A model generated the notes under the pieces. The model was not told the DNA's origin and did no database searches. It worked only from the letters and a program-made list of their open reading frames with translations. A stretch of DNA of 64,000 nt from JALFST01 sp022779285 (GTDB taxonomy: Bacteria; Bacillota; Clostridia; Tissierellales; Peptoniphilaceae), in assembly GCA_050313895.1 (NCBI GenBank), contig JBNPMI010000003.1; one strand, written 5' to 3'. This document shows, in pieces, positions 16,379 through 25,397 of this stretch; positions within the stretch are counted from its first letter, which is position 1, and each line of letters starts with the position of its first letter. Position numbers and translations under genes: made by a program.

Positions 16379-17920
16379 ATGCCAAGTTATTTATGGGTAG
16401 TTTTAGCGATTGTTACCGCAATCATCGGATTTTTCATCGGCAATTTTGTTCGCGAGAAGAAAAATGCGGGCAAAATTCATTCCGCAGAAGCCTTAGCAAA
16501 AAAGATTTTGGACGATGCCAATCACGATGCGGAAACTCGTAAAAAGGAAGCTATCTTTGAAGCTAAGGATGAAATTCATCGCATGCGTGATGAGCACGAG
16601 ATGCAGTATCAAAAACGTCAGAATGAGCTTCAGGACATGGAGCGACGCATTTTGAGGCGTGAGGATGTGATTGAGCAAAAGACACAACAGCTGGAAAAAC
16701 AGGATGCGAAGCTCAATAAAGAGATGGATCGCGTGCGACAACGCCAGAATGAAGCGGCTCAGATTGTTGAACAACAGAAGGAAGAGCTTGAGCGCATTTC
16801 GGGGCTGAATGAAGAGCAGGCAAAATCCATCGTTTTGGAGAGAACCCGTTCCGATGTCGTTCACGAACGTGCGCAAATTCTCCGTGAGGAGGAGGCTCGC
16901 ACGCGTGAAGAAGCGCAAAGCATTGCCCGTGAGATTATCACACGTACGGTACAACGCTATAGCTCGGACTATGTTGCAGAATCTACTGTTTCTGTAGTTC
17001 CTTTACCGAATGATGAGATGAAAGGCCGGATCATCGGTCGCGAAGGACGCAATATCCGCGCCTTTGAGACGATGACAGGGGTGGATCTTATCATTGATGA
17101 TACCCCGCAGGCGGTTGTGCTTTCCTGTTTCGATCCGGTACGCCGTGAAAAAGCGCGAATTGCTCTTGAAAAGCTGATCGTGGATGGGAGAATTCATCCC
17201 ACACGTATTGAGGAGCTTTATAAGAAGGCGGAGCAGGAGGTCAATGCATCCATTCATGAAGCAGGAGAGCTGGCTGTTGAACAGATAGGCATCCGCAATA
17301 TGCATCCGGAATTGATCAATATTCTCGGTAGAATGAAGTATCGTACTTCCTATGGTCAAAATGCTTTAGCACACACTATTGAGGTTGCGCAGCTTGCCGG
17401 TATGCTGGCAATGGAGGTTGGCGCGAATGTCAAGATCGCAAAACGCGGAGGACTTCTCCATGATCTTGGAAAAGCTGTGGATCATGAGATTGAGCTGCCT
17501 CATGTAGAGCTGGGGGTTCGCCTCGCAAAAAAATACAAGGAGAGCAAAGAGGTTATCCACTGTATTGAAGCGCATCACTGTGATGTGGAACCGACCACGC
17601 TGGAAGCGATCATTGTGCAGACAGCAGATGCGATTTCGGCAGCCCGTCCCGGCGCACGTCGTGAATCCATGGAAAATTATGTAAAGCGTCTTGAGGATCT
17701 GGAAGCCATCGCAAATTCGTTTGATGGAATCGAACAGTCTTTCGCAATTCAAGCAGGACGTGAAATGCGCATCATCGTAAAGCCGGAGAAGGTATCGGAA
17801 GATCAGATGGTGATTTTAGCACATGATATTGCGGAAAAGGTAGAGCAGGAGCTGGAGTATCCCGGCCAGATTAAAATCAATGTCATTCGCGAAACACGCG
17901 CGACAGACATTGCTAAATAA
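16379..17920 (+). CDS. rny: ribonuclease Y
   Basis: Membrane-bound endoribonuclease of 513 residues that starts mRNA decay in Firmicutes. One N-terminal membrane helix (about 3-22) is followed by a long charged coiled coil (about 25-190), a KH domain (GRIIGREGRNIRAFE) and an HD domain (GGLLHDLGKAVDHE; IEAHHCDVEP). AAAGGAGGGAAT lies before the start. It closes the large plus-strand block and is followed by a strong terminator. Confidence 0.97.
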   Translation: MPSYLWVVLAIVTAIIGFFIGNFVREKKNAGKIHSAEALAKKILDDANHDAETRKKEAIFEAKDEIHRMRDEHEMQYQKRQNELQDMERRILRREDVIEQKTQQLEKQDAKLNKEMDRVRQRQNEAAQIVEQQKEELERISGLNEEQAKSIVLERTRSDVVHERAQILREEEARTREEAQSIAREIITRTVQRYSSDYVAESTVSVVPLPNDEMKGRIIGREGRNIRAFETMTGVDLIIDDTPQAVVLSCFDPVRREKARIALEKLIVDGRIHPTRIEELYKKAEQEVNASIHEAGELAVEQIGIRNMHPELINILGRMKYRTSYGQNALAHTIEVAQLAGMLAMEVGANVKIAKRGGLLHDLGKAVDHEIELPHVELGVRLAKKYKESKEVIHCIEAHHCDVEPTTLEAIIVQTADAISAARPGARRESMENYVKRLEDLEAIANSFDGIEQSFAIQAGREMRIIVKPEKVSEDQMVILAHDIAEKVEQELEYPGQIKINVIRETRATDIAK

Positions 17921-17940
17921 GCATTGAAAAATGATCATGA

Positions 17941-17982
17941 AAAAAGCTAAGCTGGCGTATTCGTTGAGCTTAGCTTTTTTTT
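17941..17982 (+). terminator. intrinsic terminator after rny
   Basis: AAAAGCTAAGCT pairs with AGCTTAGCTTTT over 12 bp around a 15-base loop and runs into eight T. The convergent minus-strand gene ends at 17981, so it may work in both directions. Confidence 0.88.
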
Positions 17983-18301
17983 AGAGTTTTTCTTCTGATT
18001 GTGTTTTTTTCTTTTGCAGCTGAGAAACCGATAAGGAAACTTTATCGGAAGGGTTCAATTTTTTTCCGCAGTGGGGGCAGGCGCTCGGGGCGGGAACCAT
18101 TCTTCGACCTAAATATTTACCGCAGTACGGACATCTCCAGAAATGATAATCCAGATATGCGGAACAGGCAAGCAATGCCAAACCACACAGAAAAACGAGC
18201 CATGACAGGTCTTTCCAAATGGGAAGGAATGCTCCAAAAAAAAGCAGGATCCCCGCAAGATTCAAAATGAGAACAAGTACTTTTGTGAGAAACAGCTTCA
18301 T
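17981..18301 (-). CDS. small membrane protein with a zinc ribbon
   Basis: I do not recognise a named family. The protein has 106 residues. Two hydrophobic helices lie in the first half (about 7-28 and 33-50). A CPYCG-x(18)-CPHCG pair (about 57-81) can bind one zinc as a ribbon facing the cytoplasm, and the tail is lysine-rich. It starts on the ATGA that ends the YfhO-like gene, so the two are translationally coupled and may work together. The role is unknown. Confidence 0.75.
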   Translation of the reverse strand: MKLFLTKVLVLILNLAGILLFFGAFLPIWKDLSWLVFLCGLALLACSAYLDYHFWRCPYCGKYLGRRMVPAPSACPHCGKKLNPSDKVSLSVSQLQKKKTQSEEKL

Positions 18302-21039
18302 ATGCTATTTTCGCTTCCTTTCTTTTTATCAAGCCATTCCGCCGATGTCCATATGAGAGCGGCGACAAGCGATACCGCGCTGACAACAATGCCTGAGATG
18401 AGATAGGGCGGGTGATAAGTGAGTTCAACCGTGTGATGTCCTGCGCCCGATTGAATGAAAAGATATCCATCAAGCACATCAAGCACGGGGACTTCCTTAC
18501 CGTCGAGCTTTGCATGCCATCCTTTGTCATAGGGAATGGAGAAGAAAAGATTTGGGGCGTTTTCTGTAGCGGTAAATTCTCCGACAATATGAGTATTGCC
18601 CATTTTCGTGATGTGCAGGCCGTTTTCCTTTTGAAATCGAGCGGCTTTTTGCAGTGCCTGCTCATCCAAAGAAAATAACGAAAGATTATTAATCTGCAGG
18701 AAGGACTTTTTCTCATCCATCAAAATACGAATGCTTTGTTCGCGCTCCGAAGTGGAGGCCGCGGAAACATTGAGTATTTGTGAGGAACGTACGGTGTCCG
18801 TTCTCTTGTTTGAAATCTGCTCCTCATTGAAAAATACCTTGGAATTGCCGCTGCGTAAGGTATTGGAGATCGAAAGGTAATAGGAAGCCGGACTTGTGCT
18901 GGAAAAAGTATAGACAAGGGCGGCCGGCTCATTTGCATGAATCGGCATATAAGATGTCAGATTTCCGGCCTGAGAGCTTTCTTTCATGTTCTCCAATTTT
19001 GGACCATCCATCGGCTGCCTGATCAGATAGTTTGTCCTTTGCGGGACACCGTCCAATGCATTCAGAATATCATCTTGCAGATCCATGGGATTTCGCAGGG
19101 TGTGGGGGATTTCTCGTATCGTGGATTCGGCAATCATGCCGAGTGGTGTCCAATTCGGATTTTCGTAGATTTTTGTGTACTCATTTTCGGCGATCGGATT
19201 CCAATCCTTGAGATCCGGACGTGTTGTATGCATCTTTAAGGAAGAGATTCCGGGCTGAATGCTGTTCTCGTCAGCTTTTCCTTCGATATAGTAACGGATC
19301 CCGAATAGAAAATCCGTGATCTTTGTCGGATTGGTTGCACTTACAGAATTGGAAGTGATGGCAAAGCCGAGATCGGATATCATATCAATGGTGTTCACCT
19401 CGAGAGTGGAATTGAAATGTGCAATCCCGGGGTATTGAAAGCGCATAGCATCGTTGCTATCATGATAAAAGGTTTTTTCAATACGCCAAAATTCGTTTTC
19501 CTCCGGACGAATATTTTGAAGAGCTTGCTGAAGGGTTTGATCGTAAAATGCAAATTCATCATAGCCCTCGTAATGAAAGCATCCCCAATAAAAAGCGGCA
19601 TTGAGAGAGATCTCGGAAAAAGCTACGAGGAGCAGAATGGTAGCTGCATGCCGATATATGCGTGATTGAGGATTGAGTGTGCCATGCAGCAAATACAAAA
19701 GCAGGGAGAGAAGTACTGCCGCTGCAACGATATGATAAATCGTGAGAAATGAGTATTTTTCTTCTCCTAAATGCGTAGCCTCATATCCTAAGAAGATCCC
19801 AAAAAAGAAAAGGCAGAAAGCAGCGCTTTTCCATGAGGGTGCCTGCAAGCGCATCCATCCGCGAAATCCGATCAGTAGCATGAAGAAAATGAAAAGCCAG
19901 GAAAAACGAAAATTATACCAGATCGGATACTGCATTCCATGCCAAAGAATATTCAGCTTTGGAATGATCATGGAAGCGATAAGAAATAGAGATAAAAGCA
20001 GGGAGCATATTCTTTCTCTGAGAGATACACGCCGATTGATGAAATAATAGAGCATCAGGATTGCAGATAAAAGACCGGCATATACATTCGGAAAGCCGTT
20101 CGAAACCTGATCATAGTCAAAGGAAGCCGGAATCCAATGGACTATGGCGTCCAATGGAGAATCGGCAGGAATCCAGCCGGCAAGCACAGTGCTCGTATCA
20201 GCGACCTTGCTCAGAAAAAGGGAGTATAGATTGGGAAAAAGAAGCCATGCAGTCAATCCGGCAGCGAGGATTGAAGCAAAACCAAATCGTGCAAAGGATA
20301 GAGCTTGCTTTCGTAACCAGTCAGTGCCCTTGATTCCAGCGGGCTTTGCTCGTCGAATCAATGTCCATAGCGAATATGGGATCAGGAAAAGGCATATCAT
20401 ATATCCGATATAAAAATTCATTAATATACTGATCGCCAATAGCAAGAGATAGGGCAATGCGCTTCTGCCATCAAAGAGCTTTTCCAGGTACAGGATCAGA
20501 ATGGGAAAGAGCATAATGGAGTCAAACCACATTATGTTGAGCATATTGGCCATGGCAAAGGAATTCAGCGCATAAAATACGCTAAAAAGAACAACTCTCC
20601 AGTCTCTTCCATGTTCACGCTTGCAGAGCAATACGGAAAAGGACAGTCCGGACAGTCCGACCTTCAAAAGCTGTGCAATTTCAATGGCAAGGGGCAAAAG
20701 ATTGCGGGGGAAGGCAAAAATCAAAAGATGAAAAGGACTGAAGAGGTAGTAGGCTACGCTTCCGGTCATATTTCCGCCCAATGATTTCGTAAAACTATAG
20801 AGAAAAACGGAAGGATCGGAAAATCCTCGGCGAAAGGCCTCATAGAGTCCGACATATTGATTTCTCAGGTCTACTGCAAGGGTCGTATTCTCTCCGAACG
20901 GAAAGATCCCGGAGTAGACCAGAGAAGGAATCAATAGCAACAATGGAATCAGAAAGCTCAGAAAATAAATGGAAAAGCGATTTTTTCTTTTTCTGTTCTT
21001 ACGAAAGACCTCTATGAAATTATTGAGTCCGGCTATCAT
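18298..21039 (-). CDS. YfhO family multi-membrane-span protein
   Basis: Large membrane protein of 913 residues with about a dozen hydrophobic segments in the first 480 residues, a large extracytoplasmic region, and a last membrane helix near 885-905 (YLISGIVVSAVSLVAALIW). The pattern and blocks such as ENTTLAVDLRNQY and GGNMTGSVAYYLFSPFHL fit the YfhO family. Bacillus YfhO is linked to lipoteichoic acid glycosylation as a GT-C-type membrane glycosyltransferase; applying that here is inference. Start choice: ATG 21039 has AAGGA seven bases upstream; a TTG at 21057 with AAGGAG is an alternative. Confidence 0.85.
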   Translation of the reverse strand: MIAGLNNFIEVFRKNRKRKNRFSIYFLSFLIPLLLLIPSLVYSGIFPFGENTTLAVDLRNQYVGLYEAFRRGFSDPSVFLYSFTKSLGGNMTGSVAYYLFSPFHLLIFAFPRNLLPLAIEIAQLLKVGLSGLSFSVLLCKREHGRDWRVVLFSVFYALNSFAMANMLNIMWFDSIMLFPILILYLEKLFDGRSALPYLLLLAISILMNFYIGYMICLFLIPYSLWTLIRRAKPAGIKGTDWLRKQALSFARFGFASILAAGLTAWLLFPNLYSLFLSKVADTSTVLAGWIPADSPLDAIVHWIPASFDYDQVSNGFPNVYAGLLSAILMLYYFINRRVSLRERICSLLLSLFLIASMIIPKLNILWHGMQYPIWYNFRFSWLFIFFMLLIGFRGWMRLQAPSWKSAAFCLFFFGIFLGYEATHLGEEKYSFLTIYHIVAAAVLLSLLLYLLHGTLNPQSRIYRHAATILLLVAFSEISLNAAFYWGCFHYEGYDEFAFYDQTLQQALQNIRPEENEFWRIEKTFYHDSNDAMRFQYPGIAHFNSTLEVNTIDMISDLGFAITSNSVSATNPTKITDFLFGIRYYIEGKADENSIQPGISSLKMHTTRPDLKDWNPIAENEYTKIYENPNWTPLGMIAESTIREIPHTLRNPMDLQDDILNALDGVPQRTNYLIRQPMDGPKLENMKESSQAGNLTSYMPIHANEPAALVYTFSSTSPASYYLSISNTLRSGNSKVFFNEEQISNKRTDTVRSSQILNVSAASTSEREQSIRILMDEKKSFLQINNLSLFSLDEQALQKAARFQKENGLHITKMGNTHIVGEFTATENAPNLFFSIPYDKGWHAKLDGKEVPVLDVLDGYLFIQSGAGHHTVELTYHPPYLISGIVVSAVSLVAALIWTSAEWLDKKKGSENSI

Positions 21040-21083
21040 TGTTTTTTCCTTGTTCAAGGTCAAGCTCCTTCGTAATGAGAATA

Positions 21084-21106
21084 GAAAGCCCTCGGTGAGG
21101 GCTTTC
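21084..21106 (-). terminator. weak terminator hairpin after glnS
   Basis: AAAGCCCTC / GAGGGCTTT, 9-10 bp around a 3-base loop, lies 14 bases past the glnS stop. On the minus strand it is followed only by TTTCTATTCTC, so termination may be partial and the YfhO-like gene may be fed by read-through. Confidence 0.55.
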
Positions 21107-21119
21107 CTGCAATTATGAA

Positions 21120-22841
21120 TTATTGTGGCTTATATCCGTCACGAAGCGTGACAATGCGGTTGAAAACGGGGTGATCCTTTGTCGACCTGCGTCGATCCTC
21201 ACAGAAATATCCCTTTCGCATGAATTGATAACGCATATCAACGGTTCTCGACTCTTCGATCCACGGCTCAATATATGCCTTTGGCACAATGGTAAGAGAA
21301 TTCGGATTCAATAATTCCAGATAATCACGTCCGTCCTGATCCGGATTTTCTACAGAAAACAGACTCTCGTAGAGTCGAATTTCGCAGGGAACGCAATGAT
21401 GAACGGGCAGCCAGTGAATCGTTCCCTTAATTTTCTTATCTGCCGGTGCATTTCCGCCGGTCGTAGAGGGATCATATTCGGCATGCACTACAGTGACATT
21501 TCCCGTTTCATCCGTCTCATAATCCGTACAGCGGATAATAAACGCGCTTTGCAGACGCACCTCGTTACCGGGGAAGAGACGAAAATATTTTTTCGGAGGA
21601 TTGATCATGAAATCCTCGCGCTCAATCCAAAGCTCACGCTCAAAAAGAACGGTATGAGAACCCATGGATTCATTGCGCGGATGATTGCGGACAGTGCATT
21701 CAACGGTTTCATTTTCCGGAAAGTTGTCAATGATCAGCTTGATCGGATCCAAAACGGCCATCGCACGAGGTGCGGTATCATTGAGATCCTCACGTACGCA
21801 ATAGTCAAGAAAACGAGCATCTACCGTACTGTCCACTTTGGCAACGCCGATCCTTTCGGAAAAAGTGCGGATGCTTTTCGGGGTATATCCGCGGCGGCGT
21901 AAACCGGAGATGGTCGGCAAACGAGGATCATCCCAGCCGTCCACATAGTTTTCTTCAACAAGAGTACGAAGCTTTCTCTTGCTCATGACGGTATTCGTGA
22001 TATTGAGACGAGCAAATTCGATTTGCCTGGGGCGATGGGGGACATCACAATGCTCGACGACCCAATTATATAGGGGACGATGCGATTCAAACTCAAGCGT
22101 GCAAAGCGAATGCGTGATTCCCTCAATCGCATCCTCTAAAGGATGCGCAAAATCATACATGGGATAGATGCACCATTCATTTCCTGTACGATGATGCTTT
22201 TCATGAGAAATGCGATACAGCACAGGGTCGCGCATATTCATATTACCCGAGGTCATATCGATCTTGGCGCGAAGAGTATGAGAGCCGTCAGGGAAATCGC
22301 CATGACGCATTTGTTCAAAGAGCTTAAGATTTTCCTCGACACCTCGATTTCGATACGGGCTGTTTTTACCGGGCTCGGTCAAGGTACCGCGATACTCACG
22401 AAGCTCATCCGCACTTAAATCATCTACATAGGCCAGTCCCTTTTTGATGAGAACAATTGCGAATTCATACATTTGCTCAAAATAGTCGGAAGCAAAATAG
22501 AAGCGATCCTCCCAGTCAAAGCCTAACCAGCGGATATCCTCTTGAATCGATTCCACGTATTCCACATCTTCTTTTATCGGATTCGTATCATCCATACGAA
22601 GATTGCAAAGCCCGTTATATTTCAATGCTGTTCCGAAATCGACACAGATGGCCTTCGCATGTCCGATATGAAGGTAGCCATTCGGCTCCGGCGGAAAACG
22701 TGTGTGTATGGTCTGACCATGAACACGTCCTTCCGGCTTTAATTCATCATCGATGATTTGATGGATAAAATTGGATGCAGATACTTCTGCAGAATCCTCA
22801 GGTTGCGATATCAGATTCTTTTTATGATCCAAATCGTTCAT
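21120..22841 (-). CDS. glnS: glutaminyl-tRNA synthetase
   Basis: Class I synthetase of 573 residues that charges tRNA-Gln directly. HIGH motif PNGYLHIGHAKA (HIGH at 58-61); MSK loop VMSKRKL near 285; GlnRS blocks MDDTNPIKEDVEYV and NEWCIYPMYDFAHPLEDAIEG; a C-terminal anticodon-binding beta-barrel. The ATG at 22841 has GAGGAGGAGATC before it, so the 48 further upstream codons that are open are leader. Many Firmicutes lack GlnRS and use GatCAB amidation instead; its presence is notable but well known in some clostridia. Confidence 0.96.
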   Translation of the reverse strand: MNDLDHKKNLISQPEDSAEVSASNFIHQIIDDELKPEGRVHGQTIHTRFPPEPNGYLHIGHAKAICVDFGTALKYNGLCNLRMDDTNPIKEDVEYVESIQEDIRWLGFDWEDRFYFASDYFEQMYEFAIVLIKKGLAYVDDLSADELREYRGTLTEPGKNSPYRNRGVEENLKLFEQMRHGDFPDGSHTLRAKIDMTSGNMNMRDPVLYRISHEKHHRTGNEWCIYPMYDFAHPLEDAIEGITHSLCTLEFESHRPLYNWVVEHCDVPHRPRQIEFARLNITNTVMSKRKLRTLVEENYVDGWDDPRLPTISGLRRRGYTPKSIRTFSERIGVAKVDSTVDARFLDYCVREDLNDTAPRAMAVLDPIKLIIDNFPENETVECTVRNHPRNESMGSHTVLFERELWIEREDFMINPPKKYFRLFPGNEVRLQSAFIIRCTDYETDETGNVTVVHAEYDPSTTGGNAPADKKIKGTIHWLPVHHCVPCEIRLYESLFSVENPDQDGRDYLELLNPNSLTIVPKAYIEPWIEESRTVDMRYQFMRKGYFCEDRRRSTKDHPVFNRIVTLRDGYKPQ

Positions 22842-22869
22842 GATCTCCTCCTCGTGGAAAATAATAAAT

Positions 22870-22917
22870 ATTATACCACAGATCCGGATTGCACTGCGGG
22901 GGAGCATGGGATCTGTG
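22870..22917 (-). promoter_or_regulatory. glnS promoter region with an overlapping dyad
   Basis: On the minus strand a perfect TATAAT (plus 22870-22875) lies 29 bases before the glnS start. Directly upstream, CACAGATCC and GGATCTGTG (9 bp arms, plus 22877-22885 and 22909-22917) form a dyad covering the spacer and -35 position, where no consensus -35 is seen. The layout suggests an activator or repressor site; the regulator is unknown. Confidence 0.45.
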
Positions 22918-22943
22918 AAAGATAGTGAAAAACGAAATCTAAT

Positions 22944-22975
22944 TTTTGTCACAAAATCAATATTTTGTGACAAAA
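22944..22975. repeat. 32-bp A+T-rich dyad between the transglutaminase gene and glnS
   Basis: TTTTGTCACAAAAT and ATTTTGTGACAAAA are exact inverted copies separated by CAAT. Each arm is itself nearly palindromic around GTCAC/GTGAC. It lies 16 bases before the stop side of the transglutaminase gene and about 70 bases upstream of the glnS TATAAT. It may be a double operator or a weak terminator. Confidence 0.5.
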
Positions 22976-22991
22976 CAGGGCGCATCCTTTG

Positions 22992-25397
22992 TTACCACGG
23001 ATGCCCGGCTATCCACAAAACATCTCTTGTCAACCAATGCCATTGGTCGGTTTGATTCCGATATTGCTTGCTGACGCTCCGATATACTTTCTGTATTGCA
23101 TTCATCTCCGCTGTCGTCGGAATATATTTTGTATAGATAACCCTTTCTAAAATTCCGGAAATCTCATGCACATCTTTCAGATCATTTGCTTTTAAAATCT
23201 TCCATATTTTTTCGACTGTGCTTCGAACAGTATCTGTCGGTTCCAAAGAAACCTCCAATAAACCGGAAATACGCTGAATGTGCTTCCACATTTTTATTGT
23301 GATTTGTCGTTTTTGGCTATCGGAGCCTGAAAATCCGCTGAAATCGGCATGATAACGCGCGTTCCAGCACTTCATTTTGCCCTTTAGCCATGTAACGCAC
23401 GCAAATGCGATGAGAGCGACGATAAGCACAATCCATAGAATTCCCTTAAGAGCATTCCATAATGCGCTGAAAAAGGATTTGGATGCGTCGTTTCTTCCGT
23501 TATCTGCAGAGCTGTCTGACGTTTGCGGTTCCTGTGAGGAAATATCCTGTTTTGACTCGGAATTTTGTTCCGAGGAGCTTTTCTGTTCCGAGGTCTCGTT
23601 TTTTGAGGATTCTTGCGAGCTTGATTCCTGTGGCGGTGTATTCTTCGGATCGTTGGGAATCTGATTGCTGATAGAAGCAATATGTGATTCCGGAGTTGCT
23701 TCTAAAGGAAGCCAGCCGATACCGTCGACATATATTTCCGTCCATGCGTGTGCATTGTTACCGGTTAACGTTCTGGTAGAAACGCTTTGATCGGCAGAGG
23801 CTTGCGGAACCAGAAAACCTTCTGCATAACGAGTTTCGTATCCGATGTCGCGTAACAGGATGCTCCAGGCGGTCGCAAAATAAACACAATACCCTTTTTT
23901 ATTCGTTAGAAAATTATCAATAAATAATTCTCCATCTGGAATCGCTGATGCCTTGAGATCATACGTATAGCTTGTACGAAAATGCTCGCGCATAAGTGAA
24001 ATCCGCGATGAGAAAGTCATATCCTGATCATAAAGTATTTTTGCAAGCTCCGGGTCTTTTTCTCTGACAGCGGCTTCGAGATTTTTCGGAGCGTCTTTTC
24101 GCTTAGGCTCATAAGAGGAGAGCATCTCCCCTGCCCAGTCATTTTGCACCGGAAATACAAAGTCCTGTGTATAGATGCCGAATTGGTTATAGTCCTGCTC
24201 CGAGGCCAGCATTCCGTTTTGGCTATAAAAGAAGGCTTTTTTTGCATCTAATTGCTCAATGGTGGAAGAATCGATCACACCTGCTGGCGGAACAGCCTTG
24301 AGAAGAGTCATCGCCATGGGTTTGCCGCCATGAAAGACGTTTCGTGTCGGCCTTATGGTACGAATTCGATAAAAGGAAGCTGTTAAGATGCCTTTCTGAA
24401 GTACTTCGTCCCGGATCTGTGAACCGCCAAACCAAAAAACCTTGGCAGAATCGCTGCTGAAATCATCAAAGAAGTTGCTTTCAAAGCGATAGGCATTCAA
24501 ATATTGCGGCTCCGAGAGCGACCAGGAGTTGCCGTCAAACGCATCATAGGAGGCGCCTCTTAAATAAAATGCCGTGGGATCGGCTGTGATCTCCAGATAC
24601 GGATCCTGGCTGAGCTCTACCGGACCTCCGACGCGAAGGTTGCCTTGCGGGTAAAAGCCCAGTTCCTTGAGCGAAAAGCTGGTAATATCGGCACCGATAT
24701 GAACAGGACGCCAACGATTGAGTTGCTCCGACAGCTTTTCATTAAAGAAAAAGTCAGCAGGGATTATCCATTGTAATAACAATGTGAGCGCAATGAGTAT
24801 GAGGCCGAAGATGATCGGAGGGCGCTGCTCGTGATTGCTCGGATCCTGGCGAAATGCATAGGATGCATAGACACAAAATAAACCGAGCATCAAAAAGGCC
24901 AGCCATTTCGGATCCTCCGTCAGACTTGGAATATAGAAAAGCGGAGCCATCAGAAACACCATATTGAGCAAAGGAATCGGCAGCACCCAATTACTCAAAA
25001 CGGAAATAAAAGCGATAATCAGATATGCAACAATTGGGAAAATGGCCGGCATTGCGGGCTTGAGTTCATTGAGAGTAATCGCCCAACGAAGTGAATAGAG
25101 GGCTTCTCTGAGGATTCCCTGCCAATAAAACATCGACAGATATTTTGTTCCCAGGGAACGGCCGGTAAGAAATTGCAGACCGAAAATCAAAATCACAATT
25201 CCGAGGAAAGGTAAAGAATACCGCCAAAAAGTGATTACGATTCCGAAAATGAGAGTAGTGCCGAGCATCCACAATGCAATCTCAAGGAGCTCGGGCGGCA
25301 CTTCCAGTAGGCGGAAAAGAAAATAACAGAGACAGGTGGCGAAAACGCCTGTAGTAAGCCATGCCTGCAGCCATTGTCTCCAATATCTTGTATTCAT
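22992..25397 (-). CDS. transmembrane transglutaminase-like protein (TgpA type)
   Basis: Protein of 801 residues with about seven membrane helices in the first 220 residues, then a large extracytoplasmic transglutaminase-like domain, a Ser/Glu-rich linker (about 595-640), one more membrane helix (about 650-672) and a cytoplasmic DUF4129-like tail. Core motif KKGYCVYFATAW has Cys504; NNAHAWTEIYVDG has His550. The usual Asp position reads LEATP (Glu), common in TgpA-like proteins. It overlaps the DUF58 gene by four bases; the MoxR-DUF58-transglutaminase trio is a widespread operon of incompletely known envelope function. Confidence 0.88.
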   Translation of the reverse strand: MNTRYWRQWLQAWLTTGVFATCLCYFLFRLLEVPPELLEIALWMLGTTLIFGIVITFWRYSLPFLGIVILIFGLQFLTGRSLGTKYLSMFYWQGILREALYSLRWAITLNELKPAMPAIFPIVAYLIIAFISVLSNWVLPIPLLNMVFLMAPLFYIPSLTEDPKWLAFLMLGLFCVYASYAFRQDPSNHEQRPPIIFGLILIALTLLLQWIIPADFFFNEKLSEQLNRWRPVHIGADITSFSLKELGFYPQGNLRVGGPVELSQDPYLEITADPTAFYLRGASYDAFDGNSWSLSEPQYLNAYRFESNFFDDFSSDSAKVFWFGGSQIRDEVLQKGILTASFYRIRTIRPTRNVFHGGKPMAMTLLKAVPPAGVIDSSTIEQLDAKKAFFYSQNGMLASEQDYNQFGIYTQDFVFPVQNDWAGEMLSSYEPKRKDAPKNLEAAVREKDPELAKILYDQDMTFSSRISLMREHFRTSYTYDLKASAIPDGELFIDNFLTNKKGYCVYFATAWSILLRDIGYETRYAEGFLVPQASADQSVSTRTLTGNNAHAWTEIYVDGIGWLPLEATPESHIASISNQIPNDPKNTPPQESSSQESSKNETSEQKSSSEQNSESKQDISSQEPQTSDSSADNGRNDASKSFFSALWNALKGILWIVLIVALIAFACVTWLKGKMKCWNARYHADFSGFSGSDSQKRQITIKMWKHIQRISGLLEVSLEPTDTVRSTVEKIWKILKANDLKDVHEISGILERVIYTKYIPTTAEMNAIQKVYRSVSKQYRNQTDQWHWLTRDVLWIAGHPW

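Noticed and set aside
22842..22991. T-box riboswitch upstream of glnS
   Set aside because: The leader from the TATAAT to the start is only about 25-30 bases, with no specifier loop, T-box sequence or terminator/antiterminator pair.
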